A stretch of DNA of 47,498 nucleotides from positions 1 through 47,498 of the IMG/VR virus record IMGVR_UViG_3300028161_000002, one strand, 5' to 3'. The stretch comes from a virus. The translations under genes were made by a program, and so were the position numbers. The notes beneath the pieces were generated by a model that worked only from the letters and a program-made list of their open reading frames with translations, made no database searches and was not told where the DNA came from. Below are positions 22,536 through 31,354 of the stretch, piece by piece. Within the stretch, counting starts at the first letter, position 1. The number at the start of each line of letters is the position of its first letter.

Positions 22536-23252
22536 ATGGCCAGAAAACTGAAAGACGTTTTGATAGAGGAAATCACCATATGTGATGAGCCTGCTAATCG
22601 CAAGAAGTTTTACATATTAAAACAACGGAGGTTGAACATGGAAGAACTGTTAGAAAATCTGAAGAAGATTCTTGGGGATGAGACTGTCGACGAAAGTTCT
22701 GTCGCGAAGATAAAGGCGCTTCCTGAGGAGAAAATCGAAGAGATCAGGAAGGCACTCGAGGAAGTCGACGGATATCAGGAGAATTTCCCCCCGGCACTCA
22801 ATGAGGCTTTTTTGTCGCTCGTGAAGAGTGCTACATATGAGTATCCGGAAAAGGAATCTGCACTTGATTTTGAGGACGTAGAGAAAGCCGGAGCCTCACT
22901 CTCGAAGGCCACGATCGCACAGCTCAAGAAGATTCAGGAAATTATCGAGAAGCTTATTGGAGAGAAGACCAAGAAGTTCATAGATAAGGATGGCAATAAA
23001 TTGGAATTGCCGGAAGATGTCCTGAGACAGCTAGAGGAGCTTGATGAGCTTAAGAAAGCCGATAAGGAAAGAGTGAAGAAAGAGAAGGAAGACACGGAGA
23101 AGAAAGAAAAGGAAGATATCAAAACCTTGAAAGAGGATGTTGAGAAGCTCAAGAAAGCTAAAGGAATTAAAAAGAGCATCGAGGGTCAAGACAACGACGC
23201 TGATGATGGTGATGAGGAAGATCCCTTCCCATCAATACCTGTAGTAAGATAG
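22536..23252 (+). CDS. Scaffold protein carrying the protease C-terminal segment
   Basis: 238 aa from ATG 22536 (GAGGAG nine bases upstream); the frame is open further upstream but without a good start. Residues 2-30 (KLKDVLIEEITICDEPANRK plus KFYILK) match the segment that normally follows the protease Ser in XkdF-type proteins. The rest is a charged, helical scaffold-like protein with a Lys/Glu coiled coil (residues ~185-220) and an acidic end. Together with 19691-21160 it appears to be one ancestral protease-scaffold gene split by the endonuclease cassette. Directly precedes the capsid gene. Confidence 0.65.
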   Translation: MARKLKDVLIEEITICDEPANRKKFYILKQRRLNMEELLENLKKILGDETVDESSVAKIKALPEEKIEEIRKALEEVDGYQENFPPALNEAFLSLVKSATYEYPEKESALDFEDVEKAGASLSKATIAQLKKIQEIIEKLIGEKTKKFIDKDGNKLELPEDVLRQLEELDELKKADKERVKKEKEDTEKKEKEDIKTLKEDVEKLKKAKGIKKSIEGQDNDADDGDEEDPFPSIPVVR

Positions 23253-23278
23253 AAAAATTTTAACGGAGGATTGAAATA

Positions 23279-24424
23279 ATGAAAGATACGAAGGATTTGC
23301 TCAAAAAGAAAAGAATTGAGAAGTATAACCTGATCTCCCTGCCGACAATCAATCTGCTGCCAAAGGAAGCTGATCATTTTATCGACTGTATCGTTGACGA
23401 GAGCGCGCTGAAGGATTATGCAAGGATCATCAAGATGGTGAAGCCGACACAGTATATTCGGCACCTGGGATTCGGCACCGGTCATTTCCTTTATCCAGCC
23501 GACGGTTTCGATGAGAGCGACTACAAGAAACAGTGGATTCACAACCTTATAACCCTTAAAGCTGAAGAATTCAGAGGATGCGCGCCCGTGTACGATAGCG
23601 ATATCGAGGAAGGACTCGAGGGCGCCGCATACAAAACCCATCTCATGTCGATAATCGCCAAAAAGACTGCTAATGAACTGGAATATGCTAGCTATATGGC
23701 CGATACCCATTCGTACAATGCCTGGGATCCCAAGAATATCGAAAGCAAATTTGACGGCTGGCGCTATATCATAAACAACAGCCAGGTAGGAGATACGTAT
23801 TACAATTCAGTTTGTGGAGCTGCGCACATCAAGAGTGCCTGCATATGCGAGAGTGGAGCAGCCTGCGCCGAAGCGGATGAAGCTGTGAATGCCGATTTCG
23901 AGATGTCAGGCAGGATTGCGGAACAATCACCCAATGCACCGTACGACCTCGAAATCAAATATGCAATTATGCTCAAGAACATGCCATCGAAATACAAGTC
24001 GAACGCTGGACTGCGGAACATGGTGTTTCTGAACTCCGATCTTGTGACGCAGGATTACCTGATAGCTCTTGAAAGACGAGGTCTGACCAATCTGTCGGAG
24101 ATAGTGATCAAGGACGGAGCAATCGACGGCACGACCAGATATCACAAAGTTCCCATCATTGACGTCCCGCTAATGCCCACGAATCTCGGATCAGACGGCG
24201 GAACCCCCGATGATTACGGAATCATTGGCGGCGGAGAATACACGGATGCCATGCTCATGCCGAAGAACAACCTCATCATCGGAATCCAGAGGGACATCAA
24301 AATCGAGCCTGAAAGAAGCGCGGCAGATCAATGTACATATTACTATTATTCATTGAAAGTTGGAGTGGCAATTGAGAACGTGAATGCAATCGTGTTCGCA
24401 AAATGCCTGACGCACAAATGTTAG
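23279..24424 (+). CDS. Major capsid protein (HK97-fold candidate)
   Basis: 381 aa; GGAGG before ATG. Position after protease and scaffold, size, high GC and even codon use identify it as the major capsid protein. Typical features: SYMADTHSYNAWD and KFDGWRYIINNS (E-loop/P-domain side), LRNMVFLNSDLVTQDYLIAL and a beta-rich C-terminus with YHKVPIIDVPLM and NNLIIGIQRDIKIE. A cysteine cluster (C179, C188, C190, C196) in a middle loop is unusual. No long N-terminal delta domain is present, which agrees with a separate scaffold gene. Confidence 0.82.
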   Translation: MKDTKDLLKKKRIEKYNLISLPTINLLPKEADHFIDCIVDESALKDYARIIKMVKPTQYIRHLGFGTGHFLYPADGFDESDYKKQWIHNLITLKAEEFRGCAPVYDSDIEEGLEGAAYKTHLMSIIAKKTANELEYASYMADTHSYNAWDPKNIESKFDGWRYIINNSQVGDTYYNSVCGAAHIKSACICESGAACAEADEAVNADFEMSGRIAEQSPNAPYDLEIKYAIMLKNMPSKYKSNAGLRNMVFLNSDLVTQDYLIALERRGLTNLSEIVIKDGAIDGTTRYHKVPIIDVPLMPTNLGSDGGTPDDYGIIGGGEYTDAMLMPKNNLIIGIQRDIKIEPERSAADQCTYYYYSLKVGVAIENVNAIVFAKCLTHKC

Positions 24425-24768
24425 CAATAGTCACTAATTTTGGAAGGCCGAGAGTTTTTCCCTCATGCAAGGGCAATCTGTGGCTCAACAGGATGATGCC
24501 TGTGGAAGTAAACGACCCGCTACTCCTCAAACAGCTTCAGAATTACAACAAGCGCAGGGACATACATCTGGAAATTAAGATTGTGGGAGAAAAGCCGAAA
24601 GCAGCCCCGGCTCCAGTTCAGACTCATGAGGCAATAACGAAGCCGGACTATTCGGGCTTCAAGGTTCAACAACTGCGTACTATGGCCGCAGTGATGGGAA
24701 TCTCAGGGACTTTCAAAATGAGGAAAAAAGATTTAATTGAGAAATTGGAGGAAAAAGATGGGAAATGA
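24403..24768 (+). CDS. Head protein with Rho-N/SAP-like C-terminal domain
   Basis: 121 aa, overlapping the capsid gene by 22 bases; ATG 24418 (ATGTTAG overlap with the capsid stop) is an alternative start. The C-terminal ~35 residues (FKVQQLRTMAAVMGISGTFK then MRKKDLIEKLEE) match the helix-extended-helix of Rho-N/SAP-like domains common in phage head proteins. An Ala/Pro linker separates it from a beta-like N-terminus. Possibly a head-completion or DNA-contacting protein. Confidence 0.6.
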   Translation: MPDAQMLAIVTNFGRPRVFPSCKGNLWLNRMMPVEVNDPLLLKQLQNYNKRRDIHLEIKIVGEKPKAAPAPVQTHEAITKPDYSGFKVQQLRTMAAVMGISGTFKMRKKDLIEKLEEKDGK

Positions 24769-25537
24769 ATACCCTAAAGTAATGAATAACAAGACCGCTC
24801 ATCAGCCTGAATTGACATGGCGCGATTTCCGCATGCACAATCTTCATATTCAGCACGATAAGATGTTGTATCTGAAAGACGTTGCCGACATAATCGACGC
24901 CCATAGACTCACGAATGATTTCTGCAATATTCCGGATACGACCTACAACTGGTATTTGAGCCAGACCCCGGCCGGTTCCGGAGCAGGGACAATCCAATGT
25001 TTGGGCATGGTGAATGGGGTTTTGAACATCCCGACCGAAGGCGATGACGGCGACAATGCGGAGCTGACCCAGCGCTGCGAATGCTGGCAGTTTGAGGACT
25101 GCTATCCTCTCTATGCCGAATTGAGGTTCTATATCGATGATGTGCTAGACACGGATTTCTGGTTCGGTTTCGTCACCGGACACAGTTGGCTCACACCCCC
25201 CGCCGATTATGCGGTTTTCCACAAGGATGACGGAGATGCCTATCTCGATTTCAGTAACACGGTTACCGGCGGAGCAGTCACAAACTCTTTGCAGATCATG
25301 TCTCTGGTGAAATGCACTTGGTATAGGCTGGGAATCCATTGGGACGGAGGCGACAACCTCAGATATTTCGTAATCGAGGACGGAGACTTTCCGCAGACCA
25401 TTCTTGCAACTGGATTGCATAATACGAATATTCCGACGACCGTTCTTAATGTGGGATTCGGAATTCAGTCCGGTGAGGATGAGGTGAAGAATCTTTATGT
25501 AGATTACATCAAGTGCGCGCAGAAGAGGGTCATCTGA
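24758..25537 (+). CDS. Probable capsid decoration protein, jelly-roll/LamG-like
   Basis: 259 aa; TTGGAGG before ATG 24758 (frame open from 24737). Predominantly beta with Trp/Tyr-rich strands (YAELRFYIDDVLDTDFWFGF, CTWYRLGIHWDGGDNLRYFV), as in concanavalin-like lectin folds, and several cysteines. The position right behind the capsid gene fits a capsid decoration or major head accessory protein that could bind sugars. No exact family recognised. Confidence 0.5.
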   Translation: MGNEYPKVMNNKTAHQPELTWRDFRMHNLHIQHDKMLYLKDVADIIDAHRLTNDFCNIPDTTYNWYLSQTPAGSGAGTIQCLGMVNGVLNIPTEGDDGDNAELTQRCECWQFEDCYPLYAELRFYIDDVLDTDFWFGFVTGHSWLTPPADYAVFHKDDGDAYLDFSNTVTGGAVTNSLQIMSLVKCTWYRLGIHWDGGDNLRYFVIEDGDFPQTILATGLHNTNIPTTVLNVGFGIQSGEDEVKNLYVDYIKCAQKRVI

Positions 25538-25594
25538 TGATAAGAAGATATACAATTCCTAGAATAGCTCACTGTTCGAGCGGATGTTAAATAT

Positions 25595-25624
25595 GGGGCT
25601 GTAGACCTTACGGCTTGCGGCCCC
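25595..25624 (+). terminator. Terminator-like hairpin
   Basis: 13-bp stem (GGGGCTGTAGACC / GGCTTGCGGCCCC) with several G-U pairs and one mismatch, loop TTAC; followed by a T-rich but not continuous run (TACTCTATTTGTTTT). It lies between the decoration and connector genes. The loop side (CTTACGGCTTGCGGCC) resembles the terminator at 21237. Confidence 0.55.
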
Positions 25625-25655
25625 TACTCTATTTGTTTTCTATAAAGGAGTCTCC

Positions 25656-26294
25656 ATGTCTGAATACTGTGGTGATTACATCTGTTCTGAGGATGTGGAC
25701 AATTGGCCTGACGGAGCCGACAAAAAAGCGATAATCGATAAGGTTGAGCAGATAATTGATAAGGCCTGTCATACTCATTTCGGTGGCGAGGAATTTGACA
25801 TTGAGATTAACGGCAATGATAAGAACCGGCTCTTCCTTCCGCTCAAGTTGGACATAATCACGGTCACGCATGTCTATGTCTCGTGCATCGAGATGCCCGT
25901 ATCCTGGTACACGTGGGATAAGAATTCCGTGTTTCTTGATCCTTGCGTTCTTAGTGCCGGAGGTGCTTTCGGTCCGGAGCTTATACACAAGCTGGCAGCT
26001 GTCTATGAGGCTGGGATATTCCCTCGGGGCTATAACAACATCTTGATTCAGGGCACTTGTGGCGATGAAGGCGACGTGCCGGAGGCGATAAAGCAAGCGG
26101 CAATTATCCTTGCCAAGTGCGAGAACGATCCGACTCTCTATAATAATATTTCATACAAGAAATCTGAGAAGATAGGGGACTATTCCTATACCAATCTTGC
26201 TGGCTCACAGGATGAAATCCTGACAGGCATTCTTGAGGCCGACCAATTCCTTCGGCTTTATGTGAAGAAAAAACCGATAATAATGACGCCATGA
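25656..26294 (+). CDS. Head-tail connector (gp6/gp15-like)
   Basis: 212 aa; AAGGAG before ATG. The N-terminal helical part with ADKKAIIDKVEQIIDKACHT, a beta excursion (LFLPLKLDIITVTHVYV) and a C-terminal helix region (IKQAAIILAKCENDP then SEKIGDYSYT) match the head-tail adaptor family that closes the portal after packaging. Overlaps the glycosyltransferase gene by 4 bases. Confidence 0.7.
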   Translation: MSEYCGDYICSEDVDNWPDGADKKAIIDKVEQIIDKACHTHFGGEEFDIEINGNDKNRLFLPLKLDIITVTHVYVSCIEMPVSWYTWDKNSVFLDPCVLSAGGAFGPELIHKLAAVYEAGIFPRGYNNILIQGTCGDEGDVPEAIKQAAIILAKCENDPTLYNNISYKKSEKIGDYSYTNLAGSQDEILTGILEADQFLRLYVKKKPIIMTP

Positions 26295-29161
26295 TAATGG
26301 AAGCAGTTAGCATTAAGGAATATTCGATTCGAGCGGACAAATACGTATCCAGATCCAATGGATTCAGCAACCGCTTCCTGAAGGACGTACTGCCTGACAA
26401 CAGTTGGAAGGGCGAGGACTGCTATATCATAGGCGGTGGTCCGAGCCTCGAGAAGTTCGACTGGTCTCTGCTCAGGGGAAAGTTCACGATAGGAGTAAAC
26501 CGGGCATTCGAGAAATTCGATCCGACAATCATATTCTCGATGGATACCAAGTATTTAATATCCATTCTGGAAGGGCTTTATGGCCAGGACGCCCTGGACA
26601 AGTTCAATCGATCCAAAGCATACAAGGTATGGCTCTGCACATATGTCTGCAAGCTGCCGCCAGAGATATTCGTGATCCCGGTTTATATCAATTTTTCCAG
26701 AGGATTCAAGGCGTTCCCGACGACTATGAGGGACGGTATAGGCCACGGCAACAATTCCGGCTACGGTGCATTGAACTTGGCTGTATGTCTAGGGGTGAAA
26801 CGTATATTCCTTCTAGGATTCGACATGAAGCTCGATGGCAAAAAGACTCACTGGCATGACGGACATAAGAAGCCGATGAAGCCGGGCGTGCTGGAAAATT
26901 ACAAGACTTATTTCAATCATGCCGCGAATGAGATCAAGAGAAAAACGGATATTGAGGTGATCAACCTGAATCCTGATTCGGCGCTTGATTGCTTCCCCAA
27001 AAAGGATTATCGCGAAGTTATGAGGCTTACGGTCAGCAATAAAAATATAAGAACCGTACCCGAAGATAAAAAATCGCCAGCCGAAGCCAGGGCTAAAAAG
27101 CCATCCGTTTCCAAAGATATTAAATCGAGAATTGGAAATAGTTTTGTAACAGCGATCACCCCCACGGGAGATAGGCCTCTGCCATTCGCCCTGTGTCAGA
27201 AATGGATGATGAATCAGACCTTGCAACCAGATCAATGGATAATTGTTGATGATGGGAAAACGCCGACAATGCCAATTGTTTCCGGGAGTAATATTTTCTA
27301 CGTGAGAAGAAAGCCACAGCCTAGCGATCCACAATATACGCTTCTTCTTAATCTTAAAATGGCCTTGCCATTGATTAAAGGCAACAAAGTCATGATTATA
27401 GAGGATGATGAGTATTATGCTCCCAAATACATCGAGACTATGGCAGCTAGGCTCGATGAACATGAAATTGTCGGAATAGGCAAGAGTAAATATTACCATT
27501 TATTATCGGGGCATTATGCTCAAATAGGAAATGTACATCACGCCTCTTTTGCAGAGATGGCTTTCCGAAGTTCATTTCTACCTGAATTCATAAATTTTTT
27601 AGACGGAGGTCTTTATCTTGACATGAGAATCTGGAGAAGCATCAACAGGAATAGAACCTGCCTTTTCTTTGATGATGGCAAGTCAATATATGTCGGAATG
27701 AAAGGCATGCCAGGTCGTCATGGCATTGGTGGCGGACATGATATAAACCATAGAATATATCGAAACCAATTGCATGACTCATCAAGAGCAATGCTTAAAA
27801 AATGGATTCCAGATAATGACGATTATAAGATTTATATGGATATAATCAGCGGAAAGCTGACAGAAGAGAATTACAAATCAAAAATGAATTTATTATACAG
27901 CGTTAAAGATATTACTGGGATTACAGTATGCTATAATACGAAAGATTTAATAGCACGGGCTTATAATTCAGTCCGCAAATTTCATCCTAATATACCCATT
28001 ATCATTATTGATGGCTCTGATTCTAATAATTCATGTGCTACTTATGTTAAAACTTTGGCTTCAAGCTTAACGATCGTTAAATCGCTTGGATATAATATCG
28101 GTCATGGTAGAGGTATGCATATGGGGATTGGATTGGTCAAGACAAAATATGCTTTGATTTTCGATTCCGATACTGAGATGTTGAAATCCCCTGTTAATCA
28201 AATGATGAAGATGATGGAGGAGGATACGTTCGGTGTTGGCTATATAGAAAAAACCGATTTTGGCGGATATGAATATGGAGTCAGGCCCCAACATACAAAA
28301 CAAGGTTTGATGTTATACTTACATCCGTATTTTCAACTGATTAATATTAAAAATTATCATAAGTTCCATCCTTATGTTCATCACGGTGCGCCATGTCATT
28401 TAACTATGCTTGATATACATAACCGAGGTTTATCAAATAAAATATTAAAAAATTTCCCTAGTCTTGGTCATTCCGCTGGTAAAGGATTCAATTGGGAGGG
28501 GGTGCCGAGGGAATATATTCGTCATGACGTTCAAGGCACAAGAAAATATAGGGTTCAACATGGTTTACCTGCTATAGAAGGGGGTTGGATACATAAATTG
28601 AAAACAATCGCTTTTCTCACCCGTGTTCATCCTAATAGACCCAATATGCTAAAAATTTGCATCGATTCCATTAAAAAACAAACAAATGATGATTATATTC
28701 ATATTCTCAGTAGAGATGATAAGACCGAAAATGGCTATGGCCGATTCATGGCAAATAAATCATTTGCCAAAATTTCACCTATTAATGTCCGATATGTCAT
28801 GACTATTGACGATGATGATATGCTTATTGACCCAAATTTTGTTAAAATTTTCAAAGAAACCATCAATAAAAATAACCCAGAAATTGTCTTTTTCAAAGGC
28901 TATATTGGCGATCGTTTGTATCCTTGGCCAGGTTTTTGGAAAAAGGCTCCTGCCCGTGCACGAATAGCAAGCTTTTGTTTTGCCATCAGGCTGGATGTAT
29001 GGAAAAAATATATTCATGAGTTTGGCAAAAAAGCTTGTGGAGATTTCAGCTTTATCTCTGCATGTTATAGAAATACAAAGAATCATGTTTGGCTCGATCG
29101 CATTGTTGCAAAAACGCAGAGAAAAGCAGGATTTGGGAGGGGAGAATATGAACATGCTTGA
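26291..29161 (+). CDS. Giant multi-domain glycosyltransferase (956 aa)
   Basis: Four parts. Residues 1-235: a DUF115/MAF-like sugar-transfer domain (DCYIIGGGPSLEKFDWSLL, FTIGVNRAFEKF, IFLLGFDMKLDGKKTHWHD). About 285-540: GT-A-type domain with TAITPTGDRPLPF and IIEDDEYY. About 541-770: GT2-like domain with GITVCYNTKD and IFDSDTEM. About 770-956: GT2-like domain with TIAFLTRVHPNRPNM and IDDDDM. DxD-type metal/nucleotide-sugar motifs are present in the last three. Base composition changes sharply near nt 27030 (residue ~247), at the end of the first domain: GC-rich before, AT-rich after. It looks like a head-module gene fused to foreign glycosyltransferase domains. Role: virion or surface glycan building. 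Confidence 0.78.
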   Translation: MIMEAVSIKEYSIRADKYVSRSNGFSNRFLKDVLPDNSWKGEDCYIIGGGPSLEKFDWSLLRGKFTIGVNRAFEKFDPTIIFSMDTKYLISILEGLYGQDALDKFNRSKAYKVWLCTYVCKLPPEIFVIPVYINFSRGFKAFPTTMRDGIGHGNNSGYGALNLAVCLGVKRIFLLGFDMKLDGKKTHWHDGHKKPMKPGVLENYKTYFNHAANEIKRKTDIEVINLNPDSALDCFPKKDYREVMRLTVSNKNIRTVPEDKKSPAEARAKKPSVSKDIKSRIGNSFVTAITPTGDRPLPFALCQKWMMNQTLQPDQWIIVDDGKTPTMPIVSGSNIFYVRRKPQPSDPQYTLLLNLKMALPLIKGNKVMIIEDDEYYAPKYIETMAARLDEHEIVGIGKSKYYHLLSGHYAQIGNVHHASFAEMAFRSSFLPEFINFLDGGLYLDMRIWRSINRNRTCLFFDDGKSIYVGMKGMPGRHGIGGGHDINHRIYRNQLHDSSRAMLKKWIPDNDDYKIYMDIISGKLTEENYKSKMNLLYSVKDITGITVCYNTKDLIARAYNSVRKFHPNIPIIIIDGSDSNNSCATYVKTLASSLTIVKSLGYNIGHGRGMHMGIGLVKTKYALIFDSDTEMLKSPVNQMMKMMEEDTFGVGYIEKTDFGGYEYGVRPQHTKQGLMLYLHPYFQLINIKNYHKFHPYVHHGAPCHLTMLDIHNRGLSNKILKNFPSLGHSAGKGFNWEGVPREYIRHDVQGTRKYRVQHGLPAIEGGWIHKLKTIAFLTRVHPNRPNMLKICIDSIKKQTNDDYIHILSRDDKTENGYGRFMANKSFAKISPINVRYVMTIDDDDMLIDPNFVKIFKETINKNNPEIVFFKGYIGDRLYPWPGFWKKAPARARIASFCFAIRLDVWKKYIHEFGKKACGDFSFISACYRNTKNHVWLDRIVAKTQRKAGFGRGEYEHA

Positions 29162-29897
29162 TTTAATAGATATTATAATCCCGACTTATAATAATTCGGA
29201 TTATACGATCCAATGCCTAAAAAGCATTAAAAAGAATACAGTTGTTCCATATCGAATAATATGGATAGATGATGGTTCAACAATGGCTGAATATCAAAGA
29301 GTTTTAATCGAATTAAAAGAGTGGGGAATTGATCATGTGGTATATAGAACAGAAAAAAATATAGGATTTGCTAAAGCTGTAAATGTTGGTATTAGACTTT
29401 CAGGATCGGATCCGATTGTTCTTTTGAATAACGATGTTGTGGTTACCAAAGGATGGTTGAGAAGATTGATATATGGTTTTGGAATCAACAAAAAAATCGG
29501 AATCATCGGAGCCATGACAAATAAATGTGGTTCTAATCAACAATATGAAAGACTTATGAGATATTTGAGACGTCCAGTTCCCAAAGAGCCTGAAAAATAT
29601 TTTAGAGATTTAGATCCAGAAACGATTCCAGTCAATTCAAATATTTCATATTTTTGTACGGCTATAAGCAGAAAAGTTATAAATAAGATTGATCTTCTGG
29701 ATGAAGATTTCATGAATGGTGGTGAAGACGATGATTATAATGACAGAGCCAGATTGGCTGGATTCAAGACAAACATAGCTCTTAATTGCTTTGTATGGCA
29801 TGAACATGAGGCTACAAGAAGAAAAGTTTTAGACCAAAAAACAAGAAAAAGAAATCTGGATTTATATCTTAAAAAAAAGGCTGAAAGAAGAATATGA
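29148..29897 (+). CDS. GT2 family glycosyltransferase
   Basis: 249 aa from ATG 29148 (GGGAGGGG upstream), overlapping the previous gene by 14 bases. IDIIIPTYNNSDYTIQCLKS, WIDDGST and VLLNNDVVV (DxD-like NND) are the GT-A/GT2 nucleotide-sugar motifs; GGEDDDYNDRARLAG and the FVWHEHEAT His are the acceptor-side catalytic region of rhamnosyl/GlcNAc-type GT2 enzymes. Would add a sugar from a nucleotide donor to a glycan acceptor. Confidence 0.87.
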   Translation: MNMLDLIDIIIPTYNNSDYTIQCLKSIKKNTVVPYRIIWIDDGSTMAEYQRVLIELKEWGIDHVVYRTEKNIGFAKAVNVGIRLSGSDPIVLLNNDVVVTKGWLRRLIYGFGINKKIGIIGAMTNKCGSNQQYERLMRYLRRPVPKEPEKYFRDLDPETIPVNSNISYFCTAISRKVINKIDLLDEDFMNGGEDDDYNDRARLAGFKTNIALNCFVWHEHEATRRKVLDQKTRKRNLDLYLKKKAERRI

Positions 29898-30760
29898 AGA
29901 TATTGATTGCACTCTATGAACTTGAGAATTTCTTTGGAGGAGTGCAAACTTGGTCTATTACCATGTATCATGCATTGAAAAAACTAGGTCAAGACGTATA
30001 TTTTTTCACTCATTCAAATAAAATAAATGAAAATTATAAGAGATTACCATTTGTCCGTAATGGGGATTTTGATCTGATCCTTTGTAATATAAATATAGTA
30101 CTAAATGATATTAAGAATTTTAAAGGCAAGAAAGTCTTTATATCGCATGGCATATTGTCTAAGCTGGCTCAACCGATTAACGGAGCAGATATTTATATCG
30201 CCGTATCTGAAGAAACAGCACATGCTTGTGAAACTACTGGTTTTCATATTGATAAGATAATTAGAAATCCTATAGATTGCGATAGATTCTTTTTTTCGTC
30301 ATGCCGTAAAGAACTAAAGACAATCGCTTTTTTTGATAGACGTAGGATATTTAGTTTTACAGATGAATTAAAGAATTACGGGTTTGAAGTTTTTGAAATA
30401 GGCTATCCCCCAATACTAAATCCAGAGGTAATAATAGCAAAAGCAGACCTCATCGTAGCTAGAGGCAGAGGAGCTTACGAAGCTATGGCAATGGGGAAAA
30501 ATGTCATAATAAGTGGCAATGATAGTGGCCGATCCAATACAGAACTTATGGATGGCTTTGTTGATAATGAGATGTTTTTCAAGTTCAGACGAAATAATCT
30601 GAGTGGTCGCTATAATCGGATAACTATATCCTCAGTTGATATCTTTTTGAAAGAACTTGGAAAATATAATAATAAACAAGGATCATTAAATCGAAAACTA
30701 ATTTTGAATCATAACAATAGCCAAATTATAGCAAAACAATTTATGGAACTAGCAAATTAA
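29894..30760 (+). CDS. GT-B glycosyltransferase (GT4-like)
   Basis: 288 aa, shorter than usual GT4 enzymes. N-terminal [20 protein letters not shown] with the Gly-rich nucleotide-sugar region, [28 protein letters not shown] and a linker to the C-terminal Rossmann domain ([20 protein letters not shown], a family E-x7-E-like region). Coupled to the upstream GT2 by ATGA overlap. Part of the glycan-modification block. Confidence 0.75.
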   Translation: MKILIALYELENFFGGVQTWSITMYHALKKLGQDVYFFTHSNKINENYKRLPFVRNGDFDLILCNINIVLNDIKNFKGKKVFISHGILSKLAQPINGADIYIAVSEETAHACETTGFHIDKIIRNPIDCDRFFFSSCRKELKTIAFFDRRRIFSFTDELKNYGFEVFEIGYPPILNPEVIIAKADLIVARGRGAYEAMAMGKNVIISGNDSGRSNTELMDGFVDNEMFFKFRRNNLSGRYNRITISSVDIFLKELGKYNNKQGSLNRKLILNHNNSQIIAKQFMELAN

Positions 30761-30770
30761 CAGAGAAACA

Positions 30771-31352
30771 ATGTGTCATATGAGCTGCCTTGAATTTGGG
30801 AAAAGAACTTTAAATCAAAAAGAGATTGAAGGGAAAAAAATTATTGAAGTTGGTTCGCTAAATGTAAATGGTAGTCTGAGAGATACGATTATAAAATATA
30901 ATCCGGCTAACTATATCGGTATAGATATAATACAAGGTCCTGGAGTAGATGTAATATGTAAAGCTGAAAATATGGTAAAAAAGTTTGGGAAGAATAGCTT
31001 TGATGTAGTTGTCTCAACAGAGTTGCTTGAACATGTGAAAGACTGGAGAAAGGTGATACATAATATTAAGAACATCTGCAAACCAGATGGTATAATAAGC
31101 ATAACCACTCGTTCATATGGTTACCTTTTTCATGAATATCCTAATGATTTCTGGAGGTATGAACTAGAAGATATGGAAAGAATATTTTCAGATTGTAATA
31201 TAATAATTTTAGAGAAGGATAACTCGAATATTATCTCAAAAAGGAATAGGCCTGGTGTTTTCCTGAAAGTCAAGAAACCAACAAATTTCATCGAGAGAAA
31301 TCTATCTGGAATATTATTGTATAATATTAATTCTAAAAAAAGGGTTAAATAA
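30771..31352 (+). CDS. Class I SAM-dependent methyltransferase
   Basis: 193 aa. [17 protein letters not shown] is motif I (EVGS), YIGIDIIQG motif II, and [16 protein letters not shown] motif IV/post, followed by [15 protein letters not shown]. Typical of small-molecule or sugar methyltransferases such as those of surface-polysaccharide loci. Lies between glycosyltransferase and sulfotransferase genes, so a capping O-methyl transfer on a glycan is likely. Confidence 0.82.
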   Translation: MCHMSCLEFGKRTLNQKEIEGKKIIEVGSLNVNGSLRDTIIKYNPANYIGIDIIQGPGVDVICKAENMVKKFGKNSFDVVVSTELLEHVKDWRKVIHNIKNICKPDGIISITTRSYGYLFHEYPNDFWRYELEDMERIFSDCNIIILEKDNSNIISKRNRPGVFLKVKKPTNFIERNLSGILLYNINSKKRVK

Positions 31353-31354
31353 AA

